Shown: one piece after another, positions 16,975 through 24,553 of the stretch | How the letters are laid out: every line of letters begins with the position of its first letter | How positions within the stretch are numbered: the first letter of the stretch is position 1 | Source: JACKIC01 sp964392305 | Lineage (GTDB): Bacteria > Planctomycetota > UBA1135 > UBA2386 | Assembly: GCA_964392305.1 (NCBI GenBank) | Contig: CAYMPV010000022.1 | Span: forward strand, 1 to 64,000 | Length of the DNA stretch: 64,000 nt | Direction: 5' to 3' | Notes under the pieces: generated by a model | What the model was told of the DNA's origin: nothing | Seen by the model: the letters and a program-made list of their open reading frames with translations, nothing else | Databases searched by the model: none | Program-made: the position numbers and the translations under genes

Positions 16975-17391
16975 ATGCGGCTGCTCTGTTTCCAAGCCCG
17001 CCACTTCGCGTGGAAGAGCTTCGTGCGCACGATCGGCGACCAACGGGATCACGATGTGGCCGACGAGTTGCGCGACTGCGTGGTGGTGTTCGCCCACGCC
17101 GAACGTCAGGACGAAGATGAGGCGGCACGCCCACGCGCCTTCCGCCACACGCTCAAACACGTCAAGTGGCTGGCGAACAAACGCGAACTGCGCAGCGTCG
17201 CGCTGCACTCGTTCACCCATCTCGGCGGCGACAACGCGACGCCCGCGTTCGCGCGCGGTTTCCTCGCCGAACTCGCCGCGCGCCTGCAGGACGGTGGCTA
17301 CACGGTGAAGTGCACCCCGTTCGGTTACTTCTGCGAGTGGCAGCTCGACGTCTTCGGCGAGAGCCTGGCCAAGGTCTACAAGCAGATCTGA
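16975..17391 (+). CDS. Free-standing archaeal-type threonyl-tRNA synthetase editing domain
   Basis: A 138-residue protein resembling the N-terminal editing domain of archaeal ThrRS (tRNA-Thr_ED, DTD-like fold): MRLLCFQARHFAWK at the start, VVVFAHAERQD, the central VALHSFTHLGGDNATP corresponding to the archaeal AHLSS-type loop, and CTPFGYFCEW plus LAKVYKQI at the end. That domain hydrolyses Ser wrongly charged on tRNA-Thr. No synthetase is attached, so it would act in trans if it is a real editing factor. It starts 3 bp after the cupin gene. The fold assignment rests on motif order; function is inferred. Confidence 0.75.
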   Translation: MRLLCFQARHFAWKSFVRTIGDQRDHDVADELRDCVVVFAHAERQDEDEAARPRAFRHTLKHVKWLANKRELRSVALHSFTHLGGDNATPAFARGFLAELAARLQDGGYTVKCTPFGYFCEWQLDVFGESLAKVYKQI

Positions 17392-17401
17392 CGGCGGGCG
17401 C

Positions 17402-17836
17402 TCAGGGCTTGCGGAACCAGATCACCACGTCCCACAACCGGCTGGCGACGTCGGGCTCCAGTTCGAACGTGAAGCTCGCTGCCTGCGCCGCGATCACGTC
17501 CGAACGGACCGTGCCGATCTGTTTGCCGGTCTGATCGAACAGACCGATGTTCATCACCACCTTGCCGAACAGCGCGTGGGCCTTCGCGAGTTCGTACGGC
17601 ACCACCGCGAGGCGTTTGCCATCGAGCAGCCGGAACTTCCAGCCCACGGCGATGGGCGGACCGTCCTTGCCGGCGCCCTGCGTGTGCACGGCGGTGGCCC
17701 CACCGGTCGTCGGTCCGTAGGTCCACGGGATCTCGCGGTTGTTCGGGTCGGTCTCCTTGCCGCTGCCACACGCGGCCGCCAGCAGGAAGGCCAGGGCAGC
17801 GGCGCGGCACGGACCGCGACTGTCGCAGTTGCTCAT
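17402..17836 (-). CDS. Small lipoprotein of unknown function
   Basis: A 144-residue protein with an N-terminal lipoprotein signal (CRAAALAFLLAAAC). The mature part has alternating hydrophobic strands (IAVGWKFRLLDGKRLAVVPYEL, VMNIGLFDQTGKQIGTV, ASFTFELEPDVASRLWDVVIWF), suggesting a beta-sandwich. I do not recognise the family. The ATG at 17836 begins the signal; an upstream start at 17872 would add 12 residues of non-signal type. It is convergent with the editing-domain gene, separated by 10 bp. Confidence 0.7.
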   Translation of the reverse strand: MSNCDSRGPCRAAALAFLLAAACGSGKETDPNNREIPWTYGPTTGGATAVHTQGAGKDGPPIAVGWKFRLLDGKRLAVVPYELAKAHALFGKVVMNIGLFDQTGKQIGTVRSDVIAAQAASFTFELEPDVASRLWDVVIWFRKP

Positions 17837-17907
17837 CGCGAAGACGATCGACGGCTGCCGCGGCGGATGCAAGCGACTAACGTTGGCAGGGTCACCACGA
17901 AGTCGCC

Positions 17908-18963
17908 ATGCACGCCGTCACCTTCCGTTCACCGTTCGAGGTCGCCTGCACCGAGGTCGCCGACCCCGTACTCGAACGACCGACCGACGTGATCGTGCGC
18001 GTCGAACTCGCCGCGATCTGCGGATCGGACCTGCACGTCTATCGCGGTGTCGAGGCGGGACTCGACGTGGGCACGGTGCTCGGCCACGAGTTCCTGGGCA
18101 CCGTCGCCGCGGTGGGTTCGGGCGTGCAGCGGTACCGGGTCGGCGACCGCGTCGTCAGCCCGTTCAGCAGCAACTGCGGCGCCTGCTGGTTCTGCGCACG
18201 CGGCCTGACCAGCCGCTGCCAGGACAGCCAGTTGTTCGGCTGGGTGCAGGACGGCCGCGGCCTGCACGGCGGTCAAGCCGAGTTGGTGCGCGTGCCGCAC
18301 GCCGACGCGTCGCTCGTCGCCGTGCCCACAGGCGTCGGCGTCGAACCCGCACTGCTCGCGGGCGACGTGCTGGCCACCGGGTTCCACGCCGCCGAACAGG
18401 GCGCCGTGAGCACCGGCGACGTGGTGGTCGTGCTCGGCCTGGGCCCCGTCGGGTTGTGTGCGCTGCTCGGCAGCAACGAACGCGGTGCGGGTGCGGTGTT
18501 CGGCGTCGACTCCGTTCCCGAACGACTACAGCTCGCGGCGCGGTTCGGCGGCATGCCGCTCGACCACACCGCGCAGGACGTCGAGGCCGCCGTGCGCGCG
18601 GCGACCGGCGGCCGTGGCGCCGACGTCGTCATCGAGGCGGTCGGTCATCCCGATGCGACTGCGCTCGCATGGCGTCTGGTGCGCAACGGCGGCACCCTGA
18701 GCGTGCCCGGAGTGCACAACGAAGGCGCGTTCGCGTTGAGGCCAGCGCAGCTCTACGACAAGAACCTCACCTACCGCACCGGTCGCGCGCCCGTGCGCCG
18801 GTTGATGCCCGAACTGCTGTCGCGCCTGCGGCGCGGCGACCTCGACCTCACCGCGCTGATCTCGCACCGGTTGCCGCTGGCGGCCGCAGCGCACGGCTAC
18901 TCGCTGTTCGACCGCAAGCTCGACCGCTGCACCAAGGTGCTGCTGGTGCCGGGCGAGCCGTGA
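17908..18963 (+). CDS. Zinc-dependent alcohol dehydrogenase family protein (MDR)
   Basis: A 351-residue medium-chain dehydrogenase. The catalytic zinc region CGSDLHVYRG and GHEFLGTVAAVGSG is present, as is the structural zinc loop with four Cys (CGACWFC and the following SRC). The Rossmann motif VVVLGLGPVGLCA is near residue 175. The closest style is threonine/sorbitol dehydrogenase-like MDR enzymes oxidising secondary alcohols or polyols with NAD(P). The substrate is not decidable. It stands alone, divergent from the small lipoprotein gene. Confidence 0.92.
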   Translation: MHAVTFRSPFEVACTEVADPVLERPTDVIVRVELAAICGSDLHVYRGVEAGLDVGTVLGHEFLGTVAAVGSGVQRYRVGDRVVSPFSSNCGACWFCARGLTSRCQDSQLFGWVQDGRGLHGGQAELVRVPHADASLVAVPTGVGVEPALLAGDVLATGFHAAEQGAVSTGDVVVVLGLGPVGLCALLGSNERGAGAVFGVDSVPERLQLAARFGGMPLDHTAQDVEAAVRAATGGRGADVVIEAVGHPDATALAWRLVRNGGTLSVPGVHNEGAFALRPAQLYDKNLTYRTGRAPVRRLMPELLSRLRRGDLDLTALISHRLPLAAAAHGYSLFDRKLDRCTKVLLVPGEP

Positions 18964-19073
18964 AGTGGCATCGGCGCGAACCGCGAACGGCGGGATTGGC
19001 GTTCGCCTGGTGAGTCACAGGCCCATTCGCCAGCCAAGGGCGCCGGGCTGCTCGTCGACCCGTGGCGTGTTCG

Positions 19074-19763
19074 TCAGCCTTCTTCGCTGCTGATGAACTT
19101 GTGCACCACTGCACCGAGCAAGGCACCACCGATGGGGGCGATCCAGAACAGCCACAGTTGGCCGACGGCCCAGTCGCCCACGAACAGGGCCACGCCCGTG
19201 CTGCGCGCCGGGTTCACCGAGGTATTGGTGACCGGGATGCTGATCAGGTGGATCAGGGTGAGGCCGAGCCCGATCGCGATCGGTGCAAAGCCGGCGGGTG
19301 CGCGTTTGTCGGTGGCGCCGAGGATCACGAGCAGGAAGAACATGGTCATCACGACTTCCGTGACGAGCGCGGCGACCATCGAGTAGCCGCCCGGAGAGTG
19401 TTCACCGTAGCCGTTCGACGCAAATCCGCCGGCGAGGTCGAACCCCGGCTTGCCGCTGGCGATGAGGTAGAGCACGCCACCGGCAGCGAGCCCGCCGAGC
19501 ACCTGGGCAACGATGTACGCCGGCAGTTTGCCGGCCGGAAAGCGTCCGGCCGCCCACAGACCGATCGAAACGGCCGGATTGAGATGGCAGCCCGAGATGT
19601 GACCGATGCCGTAGGCCATCGTCAGCACGGTCAGGCCAAACGCGAACGAGACCCCGAGCAGACCGATGCCGACATCGGGGAAGGCCGCCGCGAGTACGGC
19701 GCTGCCACAGCCACCCAAGACAAGCCAGAAGGTCCCGATGAATTCCGCTGTGTACTGTTTCAT
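19074..19763 (-). CDS. aqpZ: Aquaporin Z-like water channel
   Basis: A 229-residue MIP-family protein of normal length with six membrane helices and both NPA boxes: SGCHLNPAVSIG (first) and TNTSVNPARSTG (second). The Arg after the second NPA and a His in helix 5 (LIHLISIPVT) fit the water-selective filter of AqpZ rather than glycerol facilitators. The ATG at 19763 gives the standard N-terminus MKQYTAEFIGTFWLVLGG. A 7-bp hairpin lies 8 bases upstream of the start. Confidence 0.95.
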   Translation of the reverse strand: MKQYTAEFIGTFWLVLGGCGSAVLAAAFPDVGIGLLGVSFAFGLTVLTMAYGIGHISGCHLNPAVSIGLWAAGRFPAGKLPAYIVAQVLGGLAAGGVLYLIASGKPGFDLAGGFASNGYGEHSPGGYSMVAALVTEVVMTMFFLLVILGATDKRAPAGFAPIAIGLGLTLIHLISIPVTNTSVNPARSTGVALFVGDWAVGQLWLFWIAPIGGALLGAVVHKFISSEEG

Positions 19764-19771
19764 GAGATTGG

Positions 19772-19787
19772 CGCCGAGGGCTCGGCG
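19772..19787 (-). promoter_or_regulatory. Perfect hairpin in the aqpZ leader
   Basis: CGCCGAG (19772-19778) and CTCGGCG (19781-19787) form a perfect 7-bp stem with a 2-base gap. The stem ends 8 bases before the aqpZ start codon, where a ribosome-binding site should be, and no Shine-Dalgarno sequence is visible there. It might modulate translation; it might equally be a chance GC palindrome. Confidence 0.3.
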
Positions 19788-19900
19788 TTGTTCGGTGGAC
19801 GACAAGCTATCCAGTGGGTCGCGACGAATCCTCACCACCCCGCTGTGGCGGTGTTGCTTCCCGGCGGTCCTGCTGCCCGCGGGTGGTTGCTGCCCCGAAA

Positions 19901-20944
19901 TCAGTAACCCGCCTGCTTGTCGACGACGTTGCGCAGCTCTTCGCCGGCCGCGAACCGGCGCAGGTTCTCGACCAACATCTCCTGGCTGCGCGTCCGGGTC
20001 AGCTCGGCCCGGCTCGCGACGTGGGGTGTGATCACGACGTTGCGCATCGCCCAGAGCGGACTGTCTTGCGGCAGCGGTTCGGGCTCGGTCACGTCGAGGC
20101 ACGCGCCGGCCAGCCGCTGGTCGCGCAGCGCCGCAACGAGCGCCTCGGTGTCGACGATCTTGCCGCGACCGATGTTCACGAAGAAGGCGCCCCGCTTCAT
20201 CGCCGCGAACGCCTTCGCATCGAACAGCCGCTCCGTTTCCTTGGTCAGCGGCACACAGACGACCACGACGTCCGCCTCGGGCAACATCGCCAACAGCTCG
20301 TCGGGCTTGCCCATGCGCGCGATCCACTGCGGCGCGGGCGCGTCGGTGCGGCGGGTCGCGATCACGCGCATGCCGAAACCGTGCGCACGCTGCGCGACTT
20401 CGCTGCCGATGCCGCCGAAACCGACGACGAGCATGGTCGATCCCTGCAGCGCCAGCGGCGTGACCCCGGAACCCTCGGCGTCCCAGCGTGCGGCCGCCTG
20501 CTGTTCGAAGCGATGACGCAGATCGCGTGTCAACGCCAGCAGCATGGCGAAGACGTGGTCGGCGATGCACGGACCGTGGGCGCCGCGCAGGTTCGTGAGC
20601 ACGATGCGTTGTTCGCCGACGATGCCCGGCAACGCCAGGTAACGATCGACGCCGGCGCTCATCGCCTGCACCCACCGCAACTTCGTGGCCTTGGCGAAGA
20701 ACTCGGCGTCGACGAGGCGGCCGTCGACGCCGTCGGCCTGATCGGCCATCGCGATCGCCTGGTCCGCGGTGAGCCCGGCGACGATGCGCAAACCAGGCGC
20801 TGCGCGTTCCGCCGCGGCGATCACGTCGGCCGGCAACTCGCCCGCGAGGTAGGTGCAGGTCGCCGGTGTGGCCGGCGGTGGAGCGGTGCAGGACGCGACG
20901 AGCAGCAGGATGGTGGCCAGGGTCCGGTGGAAGCGGTGCGGCAT
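19901..20944 (-). CDS. D-2-hydroxyacid dehydrogenase-like lipoprotein
   Basis: A 347-residue protein with the full catalytic fold of NAD-dependent D-2-hydroxyacid dehydrogenases: VVGFGGIGSEVAQRAHGFG (Rossmann), VNIGRGKIVD (catalytic Arg region), LDVTEPEPLP (Glu) and VITPHVASRAEL (His). It is unusual in starting with a lipoprotein signal (MPHRFHRTLATILLLVASC), which would place an NAD enzyme outside the cytoplasm. Either it is exported and uses the fold differently, or the true start is internal. The catalytic motifs are intact. Confidence 0.8.
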   Translation of the reverse strand: MPHRFHRTLATILLLVASCTAPPPATPATCTYLAGELPADVIAAAERAAPGLRIVAGLTADQAIAMADQADGVDGRLVDAEFFAKATKLRWVQAMSAGVDRYLALPGIVGEQRIVLTNLRGAHGPCIADHVFAMLLALTRDLRHRFEQQAAARWDAEGSGVTPLALQGSTMLVVGFGGIGSEVAQRAHGFGMRVIATRRTDAPAPQWIARMGKPDELLAMLPEADVVVVCVPLTKETERLFDAKAFAAMKRGAFFVNIGRGKIVDTEALVAALRDQRLAGACLDVTEPEPLPQDSPLWAMRNVVITPHVASRAELTRTRSQEMLVENLRRFAAGEELRNVVDKQAGY

Positions 20945-21091
20945 GGCGACGCAGCTTGCCGCACGGCCGGCGGACTGGCCACCGCGCAAGCGCTCATGCG
21001 ACGGTCACCTCCCGCCGTCCGCCACCCCGCCCCGAACCGGCCATGGCACGGCCACTTGCAAGCGTGCCAATTCTTGGCCGATGATGGCCGC

Positions 21092-21385
21092 ATGAAGTCC
21101 ACCCTGAACGTGTCGCTGTCGGCGCAGCTCAGCGAGTTCGTTCGCGAGAAGGTCGCGAGCGGCCGATACTCGACCGCCAGCGAGGTGGTGCGGGAAGCAC
21201 TGCGCTGGTTCCAGGCGGCTGGCGACGAGGCGCAACGAGCACCGACGCTGCTGGACCTGCAGGAACAGGAGATCGACCGCGCACGGGCCAGGGCGGCCGT
21301 CACCCACCTGCGCGATTTGCGCGCCCGCGCGCGCCTCGGACCCGACCTCACGCCGAATGAATTGCGCGACGAGGAACGCCGGTGA
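21092..21385 (+). CDS. ParD-like ribbon-helix-helix antitoxin
   Basis: A 97-residue protein with a ParD/RHH N-terminus (TLNVSLSAQLSEFVREKVASG, YSTASEVVREALRWFQ) and a charged C-terminal tail (RARAAVTHLRDLRARARLG) that would bind a toxin. The next gene starts in a GTGA overlap, as in toxin-antitoxin operons, but that gene is a PIN remnant, so this antitoxin may be an orphan. RHH antitoxins usually repress their own promoter; no operator was recognised. Confidence 0.85.
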   Translation: MKSTLNVSLSAQLSEFVREKVASGRYSTASEVVREALRWFQAAGDEAQRAPTLLDLQEQEIDRARARAAVTHLRDLRARARLGPDLTPNELRDEERR

Positions 21386-21539
21386 GGCTCTGCGTGCTCG
21401 ACACGTCGTTCGCCATGGGATGGGTCTTCGCCGACGAGGCGAACGAACTCGCCGAACTGCACCGGCTCCGCTCGCGACCGCCGACGAACGCCTGGCTACT
21501 GCTGCGGCCAAGGCCGGCGTGCTCCGCTACGCAGGCTGA
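21382..21539 (+). pseudogene. Internally deleted PIN-domain (VapC-like) toxin remnant
   Basis: The GTG start overlaps the ParD stop (GTGA). Frame 1 encodes a PIN N-terminus MRLCVLDTSFAMGWVFADEA. Within about 30 codons the PIN-like sequence continues in a different frame as LATADERLATAAAKAGVLRYAG, the typical PIN C-terminus, ending at the TGA of 21537-21539. The central part of about 70-90 residues, with most catalytic acids, is missing. This fits an internal deletion that also shifted the frame. A 72-bp repeat begins exactly over the ancestral stop codon. Confidence 0.7.
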
Positions 21540-21605
21540 GAGGCCGAGAGGAAATCATGATACGGCCGCTCAGAATGCCGATTGGCGGCCGCCTTCGCGG
21601 CCGCG
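21534..21605 (+). repeat. 72-bp dispersed repeat, copy 2
   Basis: Second copy of the element at 3688-3759 with six substitutions. The start again overlaps a stop codon (TGA 21537-21539, ancestral end of the PIN toxin). The GCGGCCGC arms (21585-21592, 21597-21604) are identical to copy 1, while the 4-base loop differs (CTTC against CCCC). The ATG at 21557, preceded by AGAGGAAAT, opens MIRPLRMPIGGRLRGR. Conservation of the arms with a changing loop suggests selection on the hairpin. Confidence 0.7.
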
Positions 21606-21689
21606 AGTGGCCAGAGCTGCAACGGCGCCACGGCCCGCAGGGTGATGGCGGAGGTCCCGCGGCGTCGGCGACCGCGCCCCGGCGAACGC

Positions 21690-22241
21690 TCACCTTCGCC
21701 GTTCCGCCTTGTCCTCACGACCGGCGGTACGACCGACCAGCAGGCCCGAGAGCAGACCGGCGAGGTGCCCTTCCCAACTCACCTCGGCGCGCGACGGCAA
21801 CACGCCCCAGATGATCCCGCCGTAGAGCACGATCACGATTGCTGCGAGCAGCAGCAGGCCCAGATGCCCGGCGTACACTCCCCGCGCCACCGTGTAGCCG
21901 AAGTAGCCGAAGATCAGCCCGCTGGCGCCGATGTGCACCCCGCTCGTCGCGATCAACCAGGTGCCGAGCCCCGTCAACAGGACCAGGGGAATGGTCACCG
22001 CGGCGAACGAACGCTGGCCGATCGTCGCGATCGCGCCGAGTACGAGCAGCGGCACGGTGTTGGCGATGAGGTGATCCCAACCGCCGTGCAGGAACGGCAT
22101 CAGCGGCACACCGATCAAGCCTTCGACGGTGCGCGGCTGCACCCCGAAGCGGTCCAGGCCGAGCAACAACCACTGGTCGAGCGCTTCGACGATCCACGAG
22201 ATCGCGACCAGCAGCAGCACAGGCAGCAACTTCTGCATCAT
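21690..22241 (-). CDS. Rhomboid-family intramembrane serine protease
   Basis: A 183-residue membrane protein with six predicted helices. Rhomboid hallmarks are present: HGGWDHLIANT at 52-62, the catalytic Ser107 in GASG, and His159 in SWEGHLAGLLSG, forming the Ser-His dyad. Rhomboids cleave membrane proteins within or near their transmembrane segments. The start MM at 22241 gives a short cytoplasmic N-terminus. It lies 82 bp downstream of the second LytTR regulator on the same strand and may belong to that operon. The substrate is unknown. Confidence 0.9.
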   Translation of the reverse strand: MMQKLLPVLLLVAISWIVEALDQWLLLGLDRFGVQPRTVEGLIGVPLMPFLHGGWDHLIANTVPLLVLGAIATIGQRSFAAVTIPLVLLTGLGTWLIATSGVHIGASGLIFGYFGYTVARGVYAGHLGLLLLAAIVIVLYGGIIWGVLPSRAEVSWEGHLAGLLSGLLVGRTAGREDKAERRR

Positions 22242-22323
22242 CCACGGCCTCGCTCTGGTTCGGCCGCGTTGCGGCGACGGTGGCGGCAGTGTGCCGGATC
22301 GGACACGCCGCGTCACCCGCCGA

Positions 22324-23082
22324 TCAGTCGTCGTCCGTGCCGCCCGCCTGCCACGCGGCATCGAACGCGGCGCGGAACGTGCGCCCGAGCGGCACCAGTT
22401 CGCCGTTGCGCAGCAGCAGCGCATGGCCGCCGCCCGGCTGCCGCCGCCGTTCGACGACCTGGGCCAACGCCACCATCGCCGAACGGTGCACACGCACGAA
22501 CCGGCGCGGATCGAGGCTCTTCTCGAGCGTGCTGATCGTCGTGCGCACCAGGAACGTCGCGTCCGGGTGATGCAGGTGCACGTAGTTGCCGCGCGCTTCG
22601 ATCCAGGCGACCTCCGTGGCCGCAACCAGGCGTAGCCGGCCGGACTGCTTGACCACGAACCGGTCGCGCCGCCGCGTCGCCGCGACGTCGGCGAGCAACG
22701 GCTCGAGGCGCTCGGGGTCACGTATGCCGAGCCACTGCCGCGCGCGGTCCACCGCGGCGAGCAGCCGCAGGTCGTCGAACGGCTTGTGCACGTAGTCGAT
22801 GGCGTGGGCCTCGAACGCGCGCAGGGCGTAGCGTTCGTGCGCAGTCACGAACACCACCACGGGATGCTGATCGGGCGGCACCTGCTCGAGCACCTCGAAG
22901 CCGTCGCAGCCCGGCATCTGCACGTCGAGCAGCACCAGATCGGGCCGCAACTGTTCGATGGCCTCGATCGCCTGCAGCCCATCACCCGCCTCGCCGACGA
23001 CGGTGACCTGCTGCTGCTGCGACAGTGCGTGCCGCAGCGCCGCGCGCACCGGCAACTCGTCGTCGACGAGCAGCACGGTCAT
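22324..23082 (-). CDS. LytTR-family response regulator (second)
   Basis: A 252-residue paralogue of the regulator at 8461-9231. The receiver has TVLLVDDEL, phosphoacceptor Asp in LVLLDVQMPG, FVTAHERYALRAF and DYVHKPF; the LytTR domain has VAWIEARGNYVHLHH and RRFVRVHRSAMVALAQ. The near-identical recognition segment (WIEARGNYVHLHH) in both regulators suggests overlapping DNA specificity, in line with the shared motif upstream of both kinase genes. The gene begins 19 bp after the kinase stop, in one operon. Confidence 0.93.
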   Translation of the reverse strand: MTVLLVDDELPVRAALRHALSQQQQVTVVGEAGDGLQAIEAIEQLRPDLVLLDVQMPGCDGFEVLEQVPPDQHPVVVFVTAHERYALRAFEAHAIDYVHKPFDDLRLLAAVDRARQWLGIRDPERLEPLLADVAATRRRDRFVVKQSGRLRLVAATEVAWIEARGNYVHLHHPDATFLVRTTISTLEKSLDPRRFVRVHRSAMVALAQVVERRRQPGGGHALLLRNGELVPLGRTFRAAFDAAWQAGGTDDD

Positions 23083-23101
23083 CGCCCGGAGCGGCGCGGG
23101 A

Positions 23102-24142
23102 TCAGGCGGCACGAGCCACCACCGAGAAGGGCAAACGCAGGGTGACGACCGAACCGCGCACCGGGCCGGCCGCCAGTCGCAACATCGCCTGGTCGCCGAA
23201 CAACGCCACGAGGCGAGCCCGCGTCGCGCCCAGCCCCACGCCTTCGCCGGCGCCGCCATCGGGGCCGGCACCGTCGTCCGCGACCTGCAGTTCGAGCACG
23301 TCGCCGTCGCGACGCGAACGGATCACCACGGTCCCGGGCCCGGGCACCCGCTCGATACCGTGGCACAGCGCATTCTCGACCAGCGGCTGCAGCAACAGAT
23401 CCGGCAACTGGGCGTCGAGCGTTTCGGGCGCCAGATCGACCGTGATCGTCAACCGGTCGCCGAAACGCAGCCGCTGCAGTTCGAGATACGGCGACAGCAG
23501 ATCGCGCTCTTCGGTCAGCGGCACGAGGTGCCCCTGCCGTTCGCACAGGGTCTGCCGCAGCAGGTCGCCGAGCAGGGCCAGCATGCGCACCGTGACATCC
23601 GCGTCCTGTCGCGCCGCGCTCGCGATCGCCTGCAGCGAGTTGAACAGGAAGTGCGGCTGCAGCTGGCCGCGCAACACCCGCAACTGCGCCGCGAGCAGTT
23701 CCCGTTCGCGCCACGACGCAACCCGCTGCTCACCCAGCGCGATGCCGACCGCTGTGATCACGGCGTACGGCAGGCCCCAACTGAACGAGCTCATGGCGAC
23801 GACTCTCCAGCTGCCCTCGGGCCAGCCCTGGTGCAGCGAATAGACCACGCCGTGCGAGCCGGCACAGACCAGCACCCACAGCGCCGGCCGCCACCAGGAG
23901 CCGCGCCGTGACGACGCCGCGAAGTTCGCGCCGAGCTGCAGCAGGATCGGCGTGGCGAGTCCCAGCGGCACGGCCTGCACGGTGAGCAGCAGCAGCACCT
24001 GTCGGGAGAACAACGGCATCTGCACGCCGTCGACCCAGACGCCGAGCCCACCCACCATCGAGACGGCAAACCAGAAGGTCCACCACGCGAAGACCGCCAG
24101 CACGAAGGTCCGCGGTCGCAACCAGGTCGAATGTTCGCTCAT
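23102..24142 (-). CDS. LytS/YehU-like sensor histidine kinase (second)
   Basis: A 346-residue paralogue, of identical length, of the kinase at 7431-8471. Four membrane segments lie in the first 150 residues, then RGQLQPHFLFNSLQ with the phosphoacceptor His, N-box LVENALCHGIE, ADDGAGPDG and GVGLGATRARL of the ATP-binding domain. It should phosphorylate the LytTR regulator 19 bp downstream. The 18-bp motif at 24184-24201 lies 41 nt before its ATG, the same distance as in the first system. Confidence 0.93.
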   Translation of the reverse strand: MSEHSTWLRPRTFVLAVFAWWTFWFAVSMVGGLGVWVDGVQMPLFSRQVLLLLTVQAVPLGLATPILLQLGANFAASSRRGSWWRPALWVLVCAGSHGVVYSLHQGWPEGSWRVVAMSSFSWGLPYAVITAVGIALGEQRVASWRERELLAAQLRVLRGQLQPHFLFNSLQAIASAARQDADVTVRMLALLGDLLRQTLCERQGHLVPLTEERDLLSPYLELQRLRFGDRLTITVDLAPETLDAQLPDLLLQPLVENALCHGIERVPGPGTVVIRSRRDGDVLELQVADDGAGPDGGAGEGVGLGATRARLVALFGDQAMLRLAAGPVRGSVVTLRLPFSVVARAA

Positions 24143-24183
24143 GCCGTTCCTGTAGGCCGGCCCACGATGCCCGTCGACCGCGC

Positions 24184-24201
24184 TGGGACCAACTACCTGC
24201 T
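24184..24201 (-). promoter_or_regulatory. Conserved motif upstream of second LytS-like kinase gene
   Basis: On the minus strand this reads AGCAGGTAGTTGGTCCCA, 17 of 18 identical to 7372-7389. The gap to the kinase ATG is 41 nt in both operons, although the 41 nt themselves are not conserved. The palindromic right half seen in the first copy (CCAACT) is not kept here. It is probably a shared operator or upstream promoter element for the two LytS/LytTR systems. Confidence 0.65.
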
Positions 24202-24533
24202 CGGAGACGTGGACGACACCACCCTAGCCCGGACGTCACCCTCGCGAGCAGCTCGCGGCGAGTCACACGAGCAACCCTGCACACTACCTGCGCAGCGGCG
24301 CATCGGCACGCAGCAGCACCGCCGCACCCCGCGTCGTCCGGCGCCCATCGCGGCGTGCCGCGACTTCGCCTCGCTCGGCGAACATGCGTTCGGCTGACGG
24401 ACGCCATCCCGTTACCATGCGCCACCCCTTTGCCATGCATGCTCGTGAGTTGCACCACCGCCACCGTCGCGCCATCGGGTCTGCCGCGGGCCGAGGCAGC
24501 AGGCCGCGCCAGGCGAATCCTTGCGACCGGCGG
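24202..24533. other. Intergenic stretch without recognised gene
   Basis: Divergent spacer between the second histidine kinase gene and the TamB-like gene. It should hold the promoters of both operons, but I see no clear -10/-35 pair, no convincing small ORF and no tRNA-like fold. Confidence 0.5.
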
Positions 24534-24534
24534 C

Positions 24535-24544
24535 AGGTGAGGAG
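24535..24544 (+). promoter_or_regulatory. Ribosome-binding site deciding a TTG start
   Basis: AGGTGAGGAG is a strong Shine-Dalgarno match, uncommon in this window. It lies 9 bases before TTG 24554 and downstream of the alternative TTG at 24521, and so favours 24554 as the start of the TamB-like gene. Confidence 0.6.
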
Positions 24545-24553
24545 CGCGCGGAA

